NCBI GenBank assembly: GCA_018269075.1
Contig: JAFDVJ010000006.1
Location: forward strand, 155,424-219,423
From: Acidobacteriota bacterium
GTDB lineage: Bacteria; Acidobacteriota; Blastocatellia; Pyrinomonadales; Pyrinomonadaceae
Direction: 5' to 3'
DNA length: 64,000 nt
Numbering within the stretch: position 1 is the stretch's first letter; every line of letters begins with the position of its first letter. Below, piece after piece: positions 33,116 through 42,601 of the stretch. The position numbers and the translations under genes are program-made. The notes beneath the pieces are model-generated. The model saw only the letters and a list, made by a program, of their open reading frames with translations. It had not been told where the DNA came from and ran no database searches.

Positions 33116-34198
33116 ATGGAACTCTTGAAACAATTTTTTCCCCTGATCGTCTCGGCGGTCGGCATCGTCGTGGTCTTCGGCATCGTGATGGGCGTCGTCG
33201 CTTACACGGTGCTCGCCGAACGCAAGCTGCTCGGCTGGATTCAGGGCCGCATCGGGCCGAACCGCGTCGGGCCGTGGGGCATTATGCAGCCCTTTGCCGA
33301 CCTTCTGAAATTCATCCTGAAGGAAGACCTGATTCCGGACAAATCGACGAAATTCATCTATTTTCTGGCGCCGGTCGTCGCCGTCACCTGCGCGATGATG
33401 CCGATGATCGTCTACCCGTTCGGGCCGACGATCACGTCGATCGACTGGGGTTTTCTCCCCTTCGGCATCGGGCAGGGCCTGCACGCGCTGCCGCTCGTCG
33501 TCGCGCGGCTCGACATCGGGCTGCTTTACGTGCTCGGCATCACGTCGGTCGGCGTTTACGGCATCGCGCTCGCGGGCTGGTCGTCGAACAATAAATACAG
33601 TCTGATGGGCGGTCTGCGCTCGTCGGCGCAGCTCGTTTCCTACGAGCTCGCGATGGGCGCTTCGGTGCTCGGCGTCGTGATGCTCGCCGGCACGCTCGAT
33701 CTTTCCGAGATCGTCAGCCAGCAGACGCGCTCGCCGTTCAAATGGTACATCATCCCGCAGTTCATCGGCTTTATCGTCTTTCTGATCGCCGCCTTCGCCG
33801 AAACGAACCGCGTGCCGTTCGACCTGCCGGAAGCCGAAACCGAGCTCGTCGCCGGTTTCCACACGGAATACTCGGCCTTGAAATTCGCGCTCTTTTTTAT
33901 GGCCGAATACATCAATATGTTCACGGTCTCGGTGATGTGCACGACGCTCTTTCTCGGCGGCTGGTACGTTCCCGGGCTGAGCTATATTTTCGCGGTCGGC
34001 TCGATTCCCTACGCGATTTTCAGCTTTCTCGGTTTTATGGCCAAGCTCTGCGGCTTCCTGTTCCTGTATATCTGGGTCCGCGGGACGCTGCCGCGCTTCC
34101 GGTTCGACCAGCTGATGAATTTCGGCTGGAAGTTCCTGCTGCCGCTGGCGCTGATCAACGTGATTTTGACGGTCATTATCGTTTATCTGGTTAATTAA
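33116..34198 (+). CDS. nuoH: NADH-quinone oxidoreductase subunit H
   Basis: A 360-residue membrane subunit with about eight helices that forms the quinone entry channel. Signatures are ERKLLGWIQGRIGPNRVGPWG (about 38-58), FGIGQGLHALPL, GSSAQLVSYE-type helix QLVSYELAMG, and AETNRVPFDLPEAETELVAGFHTEYS (about 233-258). In the usual order nuoI should follow; here only 68 bases of A+T-rich DNA follow and then nuoJ. Confidence 0.96.
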   Translation: MELLKQFFPLIVSAVGIVVVFGIVMGVVAYTVLAERKLLGWIQGRIGPNRVGPWGIMQPFADLLKFILKEDLIPDKSTKFIYFLAPVVAVTCAMMPMIVYPFGPTITSIDWGFLPFGIGQGLHALPLVVARLDIGLLYVLGITSVGVYGIALAGWSSNNKYSLMGGLRSSAQLVSYELAMGASVLGVVMLAGTLDLSEIVSQQTRSPFKWYIIPQFIGFIVFLIAAFAETNRVPFDLPEAETELVAGFHTEYSALKFALFFMAEYINMFTVSVMCTTLFLGGWYVPGLSYIFAVGSIPYAIFSFLGFMAKLCGFLFLYIWVRGTLPRFRFDQLMNFGWKFLLPLALINVILTVIIVYLVN

Positions 34199-34202
34199 AA
34201 AT

Positions 34203-34260
34203 GCAAAATTGAAAATTAAGAATCGAAACTTTTACATTTTTAATTTTTAATTTTTAATTC
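34203..34260. repeat. A+T-rich short array at the nuoH-nuoJ junction
   Basis: AAATTGA-like units are followed by TTTTTAA heptamers in the opposite sense. It occupies exactly the place where nuoI is expected. Confidence 0.65.
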
Positions 34261-34266
34261 AAAAAA

Positions 34267-34863
34267 ATGGCTACAACTGCTTTATTTTTTATCTTCGCCG
34301 GCATCGCGATCGGCTGCGCGCTCTCGTTGGTTTACAACCGCAACCCGCTCTACAGCGCGGTCAGCCTGATCGGCGTGTTCGTCGCGCTCTCGTGCATCTA
34401 CATCACGCTCGCCGCGCCGTTCATCGCCGCCGTCCAGATTCTGATCTACGCCGGCGCGATCATGGTGCTGGTGATCTTCGTGATTATGCTTTTGAATCTC
34501 GACGACGACAAGCCCTATCGCAGACTGGGCTATCTCTACGCGCTCGGCGGCTTTCTCGGCATCGTCCTGCTCGCGCAGACGTTCTTCGTCTTCTGGGCGG
34601 TCACGAAAACGACGAAACCGGCGGTCGCCGGGGCGTTCAAAGCCGAGGAAACGGTCGGCCGGACGATGAGCATCGGCACGAATATGTACACCGAATACCT
34701 GCTGCCGGTCGAAATCGTCGGCGTGCTGCTGCTGATGGCGATCATCGGCGGCGTCATTCTCGTCCGGCGGCTGAGCCAGCCCGAGCTCGAGCTCGTCGTC
34801 GACAACGAACTGGCCCGCCGCAACGAAGCGGAAGAAGCGGACGATTACCGAATCGAATTGTAA
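34267..34863 (+). CDS. nuoJ: NADH-quinone oxidoreductase subunit J
   Basis: A 198-residue membrane subunit with five helices (early VQILIYAGAIMVLVIFVIMLLNL at about 57-79, the conserved pi-bulge helix). The C-terminal tail LVVDNELARRNEAEEADDYRIEL is charged and cytoplasmic. It is followed by a 48-base gap and nuoK. Confidence 0.95.
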   Translation: MATTALFFIFAGIAIGCALSLVYNRNPLYSAVSLIGVFVALSCIYITLAAPFIAAVQILIYAGAIMVLVIFVIMLLNLDDDKPYRRLGYLYALGGFLGIVLLAQTFFVFWAVTKTTKPAVAGAFKAEETVGRTMSIGTNMYTEYLLPVEIVGVLLLMAIIGGVILVRRLSQPELELVVDNELARRNEAEEADDYRIEL

Positions 34864-34911
34864 ACTCGTTCGTCGCACGTCGATCGACGCGCGACGAACC
34901 AATAAAAATCA

Positions 34912-35217
34912 ATGGAACCTAGCTTAGCAACATATCTGGCACTTTCCGGAATTTTATTCACGATCGGCGCGGTCGGCGTCGTCTTCAAACGCAACGCGAT
35001 CGGGATGTTTATGTGCATCGAGCTGATGCTCAACGCCGTCAACCTGACGTTCGTCGCGTTTTCGCGCTATTACGGCGACGTCACGGGCCAGCTTTTCGTG
35101 TTTATGGTGATGTCGGTCGCGGCCGCCGAAGCGGCGGTCGGCCTCGGCATCATCATCGCCTTTTTCCGTAACCGCGTGTCGGTCGACGTCGACGACGCGA
35201 GCGTTTTGAAAAATTGA
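34912..35217 (+). CDS. nuoK: NADH-quinone oxidoreductase subunit K
   Basis: A 101-residue three-helix membrane subunit homologous to MrpC. The conserved acidic residues lie in [16 protein letters not shown] (Glu at about 36) and in the next helix ([16 protein letters not shown]). Its stop codon overlaps the ATG of the GNAT gene by one base, so the acetyltransferase is translationally coupled. Confidence 0.96.
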   Translation: MEPSLATYLALSGILFTIGAVGVVFKRNAIGMFMCIELMLNAVNLTFVAFSRYYGDVTGQLFVFMVMSVAAAEAAVGLGIIIAFFRNRVSVDVDDASVLKN

Positions 35218-35690
35218 TGACGGTCACGGTGCGCCGCGCGCGGCGCGAAGACGCGCGGGCGATCGCCGAGCTGGCGATCGATCTCGTGATCCAGCATCAG
35301 AATTACGATGCGCGGCGTTTTTCGCGGCTCGCGAGCACCGAACAGGCCGAATGGTTTTACGGCAATCAGACCGACGCGCAGGACGCCGCCGTGCTGGTCG
35401 CCGAATCGGACGGCGCGGTCGTCGGCTTCGCCTATATCGGGTTCGAAGCGCGCAACTTCGCCGCTCTGCTTGAAAACGCCGCGTGGCTGCACGACATTTA
35501 CGTCGATCAGGCCGCCCGCGGAAAAAACGCCGGCCGGCTTTTGATCGAGAAAGCGATCGAAGCCGCCAAAGAACTCGGGGCCGACAAGCTGCTGCTCTCG
35601 GTCGCCGCCCAAAACGAGTTCGCCCGCGAGTTTTTCGAACGTCAGGGCTTTCGCCCGACGATGATCGAGATGATGCTCGATCTAAGTTAA
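35217..35690 (+). CDS. GNAT-family N-acetyltransferase
   Basis: A 157-residue acyltransferase. The start ATG ([20 protein letters not shown]) opens on strand 1; the acetyl-CoA motif V/LxxxYVDQAARGKNAGRLL (about 98-117, with RGKNAG as the P-loop-like segment) and the last strand FFERQGFRP complete the fold. The acceptor substrate is unknown. The start overlaps the nuoK stop (TGATG). Confidence 0.88.
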   Translation: MTVTVRRARREDARAIAELAIDLVIQHQNYDARRFSRLASTEQAEWFYGNQTDAQDAAVLVAESDGAVVGFAYIGFEARNFAALLENAAWLHDIYVDQAARGKNAGRLLIEKAIEAAKELGADKLLLSVAAQNEFAREFFERQGFRPTMIEMMLDLS

Positions 35691-35744
35691 GCGCCCGTTT
35701 TCCGGAGACGGTAAAATCGGCCGCCGGAATCTTGAGGAGTTTTT

Positions 35745-36404
35745 ATGAAAGTGAATATTTTCAGAATCGGGTTGCTGTTTTTCACTTTCTCGTTATTTTC
35801 GGCAACGGTCGTCCGCGCGCAGAACGCGACCGCGACGGTCTCGACCGACGAGCAGTGGCATCGTAACCGGGTTGATAATGCTTATATGAATAAGCAAATC
35901 AGCGACGCCGCCGAGCAGTATAAGGAATATGCCCCGATTCCGCGGATCGCCTTTTACGACATCGGTTATCCGAAAGACGCGGCCGAATTTAAGGAGTTGA
36001 ACGGCTATGGGCTGCTGCTGGTCAGCGCGCTCTCGCAGGACCGGACGGAGCTTCCGCTGAAAAAGGTTTACGCGATGGTCGACGGCCGCCAAATCGAGCT
36101 CCGGCAGATCAAGCAGGTGCTGATCAGCGTGCCCGCCGAGGAAAGTCGGACGATCAAGACCTTCGGGTCGTACCGGATGGACGCGCTGTATCTTTTCCCG
36201 GTTTACCTGCGAATGCGGAAAGCCGAGCTGCTCGTCGATTTCGCGGCTAACCGGAACGGCCTGAAACTTGCGGTTTTCGACGACGATACGCCCGAAATAC
36301 TGAAAGATCTGCCGAAGACGGAACCGGCCGCAAACAAAAATTCCGACGAAGCGATCAATCGTTTTATGAAACGGGAATATCCGGGCTATTTTGACATTAA
36401 GTAA
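35745..36404 (+). CDS. Secreted hypothetical protein in the nuo cluster
   Basis: A 219-residue protein with a signal peptide (IGLLFFTFSLFSATVVRAQ, cleavage near 26) and a mixed alpha/beta mature part including VYAMVDGRQIELRQIKQVL and MDALYLFPVYLRMRKAEL. No domain recognised. GAGGAG lies before the ATG. It is probably periplasmic or outer-membrane associated and is expressed with complex I genes. Confidence 0.7.
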   Translation: MKVNIFRIGLLFFTFSLFSATVVRAQNATATVSTDEQWHRNRVDNAYMNKQISDAAEQYKEYAPIPRIAFYDIGYPKDAAEFKELNGYGLLLVSALSQDRTELPLKKVYAMVDGRQIELRQIKQVLISVPAEESRTIKTFGSYRMDALYLFPVYLRMRKAELLVDFAANRNGLKLAVFDDDTPEILKDLPKTEPAANKNSDEAINRFMKREYPGYFDIK

Positions 36405-36454
36405 TTATGTAAGTTTAAGTCTCGGAATATTTTCGAGTAACTTTTTCAAAATCA

Positions 36455-38746
36455 ATGACTGAAAACAATCTTTTAAGTCTAATAATTTTCGCGCCGCTCG
36501 CCGGGGCCGTGATCAACTGGCTCGTCGGCGGACGTTTGAAGAACGAGCTCTTCAGCGGCGCGCTCGCGTGCGGGACGATCGCCGTTTCGTGCATCGTCGC
36601 GTTTTACATCGCGTTCTTCGCCGGCGGCGGCGCGCTGCACGCCGAGAAACCGGTGCTCGATCATCTCTGGACGTGGATTCAGGTCGGCAGCTTTCGCGCC
36701 GACTTCGGTCTCGGGATGGATCGGCTGTCGGGCATTTACGCGTGTTTCGTGACGTTCGTCGGTCTGCTGATCCATATCTTCGCGACCGGCTATATGCACG
36801 GCGACAAGGGATTTTACCGCTTTTTCGCGTATCTGAACCTGTTTATGTTCTCGATGCTGACGCTCGTGCTCGCCGACAACTTCCTGCTGATGTTCGTCGG
36901 CTGGGAGGGCGTCGGTCTCTGCTCGTACCTGCTGATCGGCTACTACATCAAGCGCGACGAAGCGCGCCGCGCGGCGAAAAAGGCCTTTGTGATGAACAGA
37001 ATCGGCGACTGGGGCGTCCTGATGGGCGTCTTTCTGGTCTTCACGCTGACCGGTTCGATCTCGTTCTACGACAAGGTCGTCGACGGCGCGAAGGTCCCGA
37101 GCGCGCTCAATATGATCGCCCAGATGGCGTCCGATCCGTTCACGGCCGGCGCTTTGGTCGCGGGCGGCATCACCTCGGCGGCGATCCTTCTGTTTATCGG
37201 CGCGACCGGCAAATCGGCGCAGATCCCGCTCTTTACGTGGCTCCCGGACGCGATGGCCGGTCCGACGCCGGTGTCGGCGCTGATCCACGCCGCGACGATG
37301 GTCACGGCCGGCGTTTATATGGTCGTGCGCTGCAACGGCATTTATCAGAACGCGCCGACGGCGATGTTCATCGTCGCGATCATCGGCTGCGCGACGGCCG
37401 TTTTCGCGGCGACGATCGGACTCGCGCAGAACGACATCAAGAAGGTTCTCGCCTATTCGACCGTTTCGCAATTGGGCTATATGTTCCTCTCGTGCGGCAT
37501 CGGCGCGTTCGTCGCGGCGATCTTTCACGTGATGACGCACGCGTTCTTCAAGGCGCTGCTCTTCCTCGGTTCGGGCTCGGTGATCCACGGCATGCACCAC
37601 GAACAGGATATGCGCAAGATGGGCAACCTGAAAAAATATATGCCGATCACGTGGATCACGATGATGACCGGCTGGCTCGCGATCTGCGGCATCCCGATCT
37701 TCGCCGGTTTCTTCTCGAAGGACGAGATTCTTTACCGGACGTTCGCGCCGATGGCTTCGTGGGCTCCGCAGGCGAAGCTCGCCGGCATTCCCGTCCATAT
37801 GATCCTCTGGGTGATCGGACTGATCACCGCCGTGATGACCGCGGTCTATATGACGCGGCTGATGTGGATGACGTTCTACGGCGATGAGAGATTTCATCTC
37901 GTGCTCGACGACGCGCACCCGCACGAGGCGGCGAAGACCGAGGAAAACGCATTCGCCGAAGGCGACGCGCACGACGCGGTCGCGCATCACGACGCGCACG
38001 ACGATCACGAGGCGGCGCACGCCGACGATCACGACGACGACGACGAGCATCACCACGCGCTGCCGGCCGATTTCCACCCGCACGAATCGCCGTGGAATAT
38101 GACCGTTCCGCTGATCGTGCTCGCCGTCCTTTCGACGCTCGGCGGTCTCGTCGGCATTCCCGCCGCGATGAGCGGCGGCTCGATCACCAACTATTTCGAG
38201 CATACTCTCGAACCGGTGATCGCGAAAAAGGCCGAACATAAAACGGCCGAAGCGCCGTCGATGGAAGCGATGAAATCGACCGAGTCGACGGAAGCCAAAC
38301 CGCTGCCCGCTTCGGAAACGAAATCCGAAGCCGCTAATGCCGAAAAACCGGAAGAACACGGCGACGCCAAAACCGAGCTCACGCTGGCCGTCGTTTCGGT
38401 TCTGCTGGCGCTTTCCGGCATCGGCATCGGCATCGCCCTGTTCGGTAAAAACCCGCTCCGCAAGCTGCCGAAGATCCTCGAAGACAAATGGCGCATCGAC
38501 GAGCTTTACAACGGCTATATCGTCGATCCGCTGACGAACTTCTCGATCAAGGGCCTCTGGCAGGGCTTCGACCTCGGCATCGTCGACGGCATCGTCAACG
38601 GCGCGGGCTATTTCGTGACGGAGCTCGGCAACGTGCTGCGGCGGATTCAGGTCGGCTTCGTCCGGTCCTACGCCGCCTTCATCCTGGCCGGCGCGGTCGT
38701 CGTCATCGGATATTTTATTTATTACGGATTTAAGTTGATTAGATAG
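36455..38746 (+). CDS. nuoL: NADH-quinone oxidoreductase subunit L
   Basis: A 763-residue antiporter-like proton-pumping subunit, longer than the usual 610-650. The core is conserved (GWEGVGLCSYLLIGYY, KKAFVMNRIGDWG, GATGKSAQIPLFTWLPDAMAGPTPVSALIHAATMVTAGVY region, helix 8 lysines). Two insertions explain the length. A His/Asp-rich cytoplasmic-type loop at about 483-545 contains some 14 histidines. A Ser/Glu/Ala-rich stretch lies at about 590-640. The C-terminal lateral helix follows. Confidence 0.95.
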   Translation: MTENNLLSLIIFAPLAGAVINWLVGGRLKNELFSGALACGTIAVSCIVAFYIAFFAGGGALHAEKPVLDHLWTWIQVGSFRADFGLGMDRLSGIYACFVTFVGLLIHIFATGYMHGDKGFYRFFAYLNLFMFSMLTLVLADNFLLMFVGWEGVGLCSYLLIGYYIKRDEARRAAKKAFVMNRIGDWGVLMGVFLVFTLTGSISFYDKVVDGAKVPSALNMIAQMASDPFTAGALVAGGITSAAILLFIGATGKSAQIPLFTWLPDAMAGPTPVSALIHAATMVTAGVYMVVRCNGIYQNAPTAMFIVAIIGCATAVFAATIGLAQNDIKKVLAYSTVSQLGYMFLSCGIGAFVAAIFHVMTHAFFKALLFLGSGSVIHGMHHEQDMRKMGNLKKYMPITWITMMTGWLAICGIPIFAGFFSKDEILYRTFAPMASWAPQAKLAGIPVHMILWVIGLITAVMTAVYMTRLMWMTFYGDERFHLVLDDAHPHEAAKTEENAFAEGDAHDAVAHHDAHDDHEAAHADDHDDDDEHHHALPADFHPHESPWNMTVPLIVLAVLSTLGGLVGIPAAMSGGSITNYFEHTLEPVIAKKAEHKTAEAPSMEAMKSTESTEAKPLPASETKSEAANAEKPEEHGDAKTELTLAVVSVLLALSGIGIGIALFGKNPLRKLPKILEDKWRIDELYNGYIVDPLTNFSIKGLWQGFDLGIVDGIVNGAGYFVTELGNVLRRIQVGFVRSYAAFILAGAVVVIGYFIYYGFKLIR

Positions 38747-38751
38747 ACCGG

Positions 38752-38792
38752 TCTTCGGGCTTCGCAAAACACAGACCGAAGCTCGAAGATCA
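38752..38792. repeat. Small inverted repeat between nuoL and nuoM
   Basis: GGTCTTCGGGCTTCG faces CGAAGCTCGAAGATC, giving a short hairpin. It resembles the short-unit arrays elsewhere but has only two units. Confidence 0.5.
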
Positions 38793-38802
38793 ATAAACCA
38801 AA

Positions 38803-40404
38803 ATGGATTTCATAAACGAAAATCTCTTAACGATCCTGATTCTGCTGCCCGTCTTCGGCGCGCTGTTCACGCTCGGACACGCTCTTTACTGGAAGGAGGA
38901 GAAAGATCTGAAATGGCTGACCCTGATCTTCACGGTCGGTAATTTTATCGTCTCGCTGCTCCTGCTCGGCAAGCATACGGCGTCGGCCGGCGGCTTCTGG
39001 TTCGAGAAGAACGTGCCGTGGATCAAGGCGATCAACACCAACTATCACGTCGGCGTCGACGGCCTTTCGATCTGGCTCGTGATCCTGACGACGTTCATTA
39101 TGCCGATCGCCGTCGTTTCGACGTGGCACGCGGTCGAAAAGCGGCGGACCGCCTTTTACGTCTTTCTGCTGCTGCTCGAAAGCGCGATGATCGGCGTCTT
39201 CGTCTCGCTCGATCTGCTCGTCTTCTACCTGTTTTTCGAAGCGAGTCTCGTGCCGATGTTCTTCCTGATCGGCATCTGGGGCGGCGAAAACCGGATCTAT
39301 TCGGCGGTCAAGTTCTTTATCTTTACGGCGCTCGGCTCGCTGCTGATGCTCGTCGCGATCATCGCGCTCTATTACTATTACGCGAAGGCGACGGGCGGCG
39401 CGGGAACGTTCGACTTCGTCGTCCTGCTCAACGCGCTCAAATCCGGCAAACAGCTGTTCAGCGTGCAGGCCGGGTCGCTCTTGTTCCTCGCGTTCGCGCT
39501 CGCGTTCTCGATCAAGGTGCCGCTCTTCCCGTTTCACACGTGGCTGCCGGACGCGCACACCGACGCGCCGACCGCCGGTTCGGTCATCCTCGCCGCCGTC
39601 CTGCTGAAAATGGGAACCTACGGGCTGATGCGCTTTAACTTCGCGCTCTTCCCGGACGCCGCCCGCGATTGGGCGCCGGTCTTCATCACGCTCGCGATCA
39701 TCGGCATCATCTACGGCGCGCTCGTCGCGATGGTCCAGCCCGACGTCAAACGGCTCGTCGCCTATTCGTCGGTCGCGCATATGGGCTTCGTCGTGCTCGG
39801 AATGTTCTCATTCACCGAACAGGGGATGCAGGGCGCGCTTTACCAGATGCTCAACCACGGCGTTTCGACCGGCGCGCTCTTCCTGCTCGTCGGCTTTATC
39901 TACGAGCGCCGCCACACGCGCCAGATCACCGATTTCGGCGGCCTCGCCAACGTGATGCCGCTCTACTCGACGATCTTCGTGATCACGACGATGTCCTCGA
40001 TCGGGCTGCCGCTCCTGAACGGCTTCGTCGGCGAATTCCTGATTATGATCGGGATGTGGAAATCGACGATCCTGAGCACGGCCAACGGCTGGAACTACAA
40101 TTACATCGCGACGATGCTCGCCGGCACGGGCGTCATTTTCGCGGCCGTTTATCTTTTGTGGATGGTCCAGCGCGTATTTTTCGGCAAGGTCACGAACCCG
40201 AAAAACAAGGGGCTTAAAGATCTGAGCTGGCGCGAGATCGGCCTGATCCTGCCGCTGATGGTGCTGATGGTTTATATGGGCGTTTTCCCGAAACCGTTTC
40301 TGAACAAATCGCGCGACGCGGTCGTCGCGATCCAGCAGCGCGTCGTCGGGCAGGCCGGCGGGACGATCGACAAGGCCGACGCGACGCCGAAGGCCGAGCA
40401 TTGA
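38803..40404 (+). CDS. nuoM: NADH-quinone oxidoreductase subunit M
   Basis: A 533-residue antiporter-like proton-pumping subunit. Key parts are VGVDGLSIWLVILTTFIMP (about 81-99), the glutamate helix YLFFEASLVPMFFLIG, the lysine helix in FAFALAFSIKVPLFPFHTWLPDAHTDAPTAGS, and PFLNKSRD at the C-terminus. The stop overlaps the next ATG by one base. Confidence 0.96.
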   Translation: MDFINENLLTILILLPVFGALFTLGHALYWKEEKDLKWLTLIFTVGNFIVSLLLLGKHTASAGGFWFEKNVPWIKAINTNYHVGVDGLSIWLVILTTFIMPIAVVSTWHAVEKRRTAFYVFLLLLESAMIGVFVSLDLLVFYLFFEASLVPMFFLIGIWGGENRIYSAVKFFIFTALGSLLMLVAIIALYYYYAKATGGAGTFDFVVLLNALKSGKQLFSVQAGSLLFLAFALAFSIKVPLFPFHTWLPDAHTDAPTAGSVILAAVLLKMGTYGLMRFNFALFPDAARDWAPVFITLAIIGIIYGALVAMVQPDVKRLVAYSSVAHMGFVVLGMFSFTEQGMQGALYQMLNHGVSTGALFLLVGFIYERRHTRQITDFGGLANVMPLYSTIFVITTMSSIGLPLLNGFVGEFLIMIGMWKSTILSTANGWNYNYIATMLAGTGVIFAAVYLLWMVQRVFFGKVTNPKNKGLKDLSWREIGLILPLMVLMVYMGVFPKPFLNKSRDAVVAIQQRVVGQAGGTIDKADATPKAEH

Positions 40405-41024
40405 TGAAAGCGCTCGTTTTGATAACTTTACTGTTCGGCGCGCTCGCCGCCGGCGCGCGCGCGCAGACCGCCTACGACCCGGCGGCGGTCGAAAGCTTTC
40501 GCGCGACGCGCGACCGGGCTTTCCGCAGCGCGAACGAATCGCCGCTCCGGCGCGAGGATTTCGCGAAGTTCGACGGCCTGAAATATTTCGAGATCGGCGC
40601 GAAATACGCGGTCCGCGCCAAATTTGAAAAAACGACGGACGAAACGGTCTTTATGATGCCCACCTCGACCGGGACGCCGCGCAAGTATTTCAAGATCGGC
40701 GTCCTGAAGTTCGAGCTCGACGGTCAAAGCTTTTCGCTCGCGGCCTTTCTTTCGGAGACCGCGCTGAAAAAAAGCGACGCGCCGCTGTTCGTGCCGTTTC
40801 GCGATCTGACGAGCGGCCGCGAGACTTACGGCGGCGGCCGGTATTTGAATATCAAAATTACTTCGGGCGACGACGCCTGGCTGGATTTCAATTTCGCCTA
40901 CAATCCGAGCTGCGCGTACGGCGACGAAAGCTTCAGCTGCGCGCTGCCGCCGAAGGAAAATTATCTGGCGACCGAGATCAAAGCGGGCGAGAAATCGTTT
41001 CCGCGTTTCGACGACCGGAAATAA
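40404..41024 (+). CDS. Secreted DUF1684 domain protein
   Basis: A 206-residue protein with a signal peptide (LVLITLLFGALAAGARAQ). The DUF1684 signature is clear: FRDLTSGRETYGGGRYLN (about 132-149), LDFNFAYNPSCAYGDESFSCALPPKENYL (about 162-190) and the AGEKSFP end. The fold binds an unknown ligand; the conserved cysteines sit in the NPSCAYG and SCALPP motifs. The ATG at 40404 overlaps the nuoM stop, so it is coupled to complex I translation. Confidence 0.88.
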   Translation: MKALVLITLLFGALAAGARAQTAYDPAAVESFRATRDRAFRSANESPLRREDFAKFDGLKYFEIGAKYAVRAKFEKTTDETVFMMPTSTGTPRKYFKIGVLKFELDGQSFSLAAFLSETALKKSDAPLFVPFRDLTSGRETYGGGRYLNIKITSGDDAWLDFNFAYNPSCAYGDESFSCALPPKENYLATEIKAGEKSFPRFDDRK

Positions 41025-41050
41025 AAAGCGTTTTTTAACAAAACAGTCAA

Positions 41051-42601
41051 ATGAACACGATATTTTTACAGATTCAACCATTACTTAACCCGGACGTCAA
41101 CGTCCGGGCGATCATGCCGGAAACGATCGTCGCCGTCACGGGCATTCTCGTGATGCTCTACGACAGTTTTATGCCGAAACAGCGCGGCGTGACGACGGCG
41201 CTCTCGCTGATCGGTCTGGTGATCGCCGGCGGCGTTCTGCTGTCGATGTGGCCGAACGCGCCCGTCACCTCGTGGAACGGGATGATCAGCAGCGACAACC
41301 TGCGGATGAGCTTTTCGATCGTCGCGCTCCTGACGACGGCCGTCACGATCCTGATGTCGTCGGTCTGGGTCGAACGCGAAAACGTGCCGGCCGGCGAATA
41401 TCACGCGCTCCTTCTGTTCGCGACCTTCGGGATGATGTTTATGGCCGCCGGCAATGATCTCGTGATCCTGTTTCTCGGTCTCGAAACGCTTTCGATCGCG
41501 ACTTACGTAATGGCCGGTCTCCGCAAATCCGATCTCAAATCCAACGAATCGGCGATGAAATACTTCATCCTCGGCTCGTTCGCGTCGGCCTTTCTGCTTT
41601 ACGGAATGGGGCTCGTCTACGGCGCGACCGGCACGACCCGGATCGCCGAGATCGCCCAGATGAGCGGCAACGCGAATTTTCCGGCGCTGCTCCTGATGGG
41701 CGGCGCGATGCTCGTCATCGGTTTCGGCTTCAAGGTCGCGACCGTGCCGTTTCACGTCTGGACGCCGGACGTTTACGAAGGCGCGCCGACGCCGGTCACG
41801 GCCTTTATGGCGGTCGGCTCGAAATCGGCCGCGTTCTCGTCGTTCGTCCGCGTTTTCGTGCTCGGCTTCCCGCTCGTCGTCGGCGCCCAGTCGTCGGTCT
41901 TTCTGCACGATTCGTGGATCACGGCGCTCTCGGTGATGGGAATGCTGACGATGATCGTCGGCAACGCGGCGGCGATCGTCCAGAACAACGTCAAGCGAAT
42001 GCTCGCCTATTCGTCGATCGCCCACGCCGGCTACGCGCTCGTCGGATTTATCGGCGCGGGCGTCGCCAAAACGCCGGCCGCACGCGACGCGGCGATCGCG
42101 TCGGTCGCGTTTTATATGCTGACCTACGCGGTCACGAATCTCGGCGCGTTCGCGATCGTCACGCTGCTCGGCCAGAAAAACGACCGCCGGACCGATTTCA
42201 GCGATTACAACGGCATCGGCTTCCGGTCGCCGGTCCTCGCCTTTACGCTGTCGCTCTTTATGCTCTCGCTGCTCGGCCTGCCGCTGACGGCCGGCTTTAT
42301 GGGCAAGGTGCTCGTGTTCCGGCCGGCGCTCGAAGCGGGCAGCCCGATGCTCACGGTGCTGGTCGTCGTCGCGGTCGTCAACACCGCGATCTCGGCCTAT
42401 TATTACCTGCGGCTGATCGTCGTGATGTTCTTCCGCGAAAGAACGACCGAATGGACCGCGCCGAAAATCCCGATCGGCGTCGCCGCCGTCCTGCTGCTGA
42501 CGGTGCTCGGCGTCTTCTACTTCGGCATCTTCAGCGACGGCATCATCGAAAAATTCTCGAAATCGAGCGCGCCCGCGACCACGTCGGCGCAAGTGAAATA
42601 A
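41051..42601 (+). CDS. nuoN: NADH-quinone oxidoreductase subunit N
   Basis: A 516-residue antiporter-like subunit that closes the nuo cluster. Key segments are FLGLETLSIATYVMAGLRKSDLKSNESAMKYFILGSFASAF (lysine and glutamate helices, about 140-180), FKVATVPFHVWTPDVYEGAPTPVTAFM (about 228-254) and the C-terminal VVAVVNTAISAYYYLRLIVVMFF. A paired GAGAGTG array follows the stop and probably marks the operon end. Confidence 0.96.
   Translation: MNTIFLQIQPLLNPDVNVRAIMPETIVAVTGILVMLYDSFMPKQRGVTTALSLIGLVIAGGVLLSMWPNAPVTSWNGMISSDNLRMSFSIVALLTTAVTILMSSVWVERENVPAGEYHALLLFATFGMMFMAAGNDLVILFLGLETLSIATYVMAGLRKSDLKSNESAMKYFILGSFASAFLLYGMGLVYGATGTTRIAEIAQMSGNANFPALLLMGGAMLVIGFGFKVATVPFHVWTPDVYEGAPTPVTAFMAVGSKSAAFSSFVRVFVLGFPLVVGAQSSVFLHDSWITALSVMGMLTMIVGNAAAIVQNNVKRMLAYSSIAHAGYALVGFIGAGVAKTPAARDAAIASVAFYMLTYAVTNLGAFAIVTLLGQKNDRRTDFSDYNGIGFRSPVLAFTLSLFMLSLLGLPLTAGFMGKVLVFRPALEAGSPMLTVLVVVAVVNTAISAYYYLRLIVVMFFRERTTEWTAPKIPIGVAAVLLLTVLGVFYFGIFSDGIIEKFSKSSAPATTSAQVK

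Noticed and set aside
30817..33183. Very long minus-strand frame opposite nuoG
   Set aside because: It mirrors nuoG and reads as low-complexity Arg/Val/Asp-rich text without domains; codon bias of the real gene creates open antisense frames.
36479..38767. A 762-codon minus-strand frame opposite nuoL
   Set aside because: Same shadow effect; the His/Asp-rich insert of NuoL makes Val/Arg-rich antisense text.
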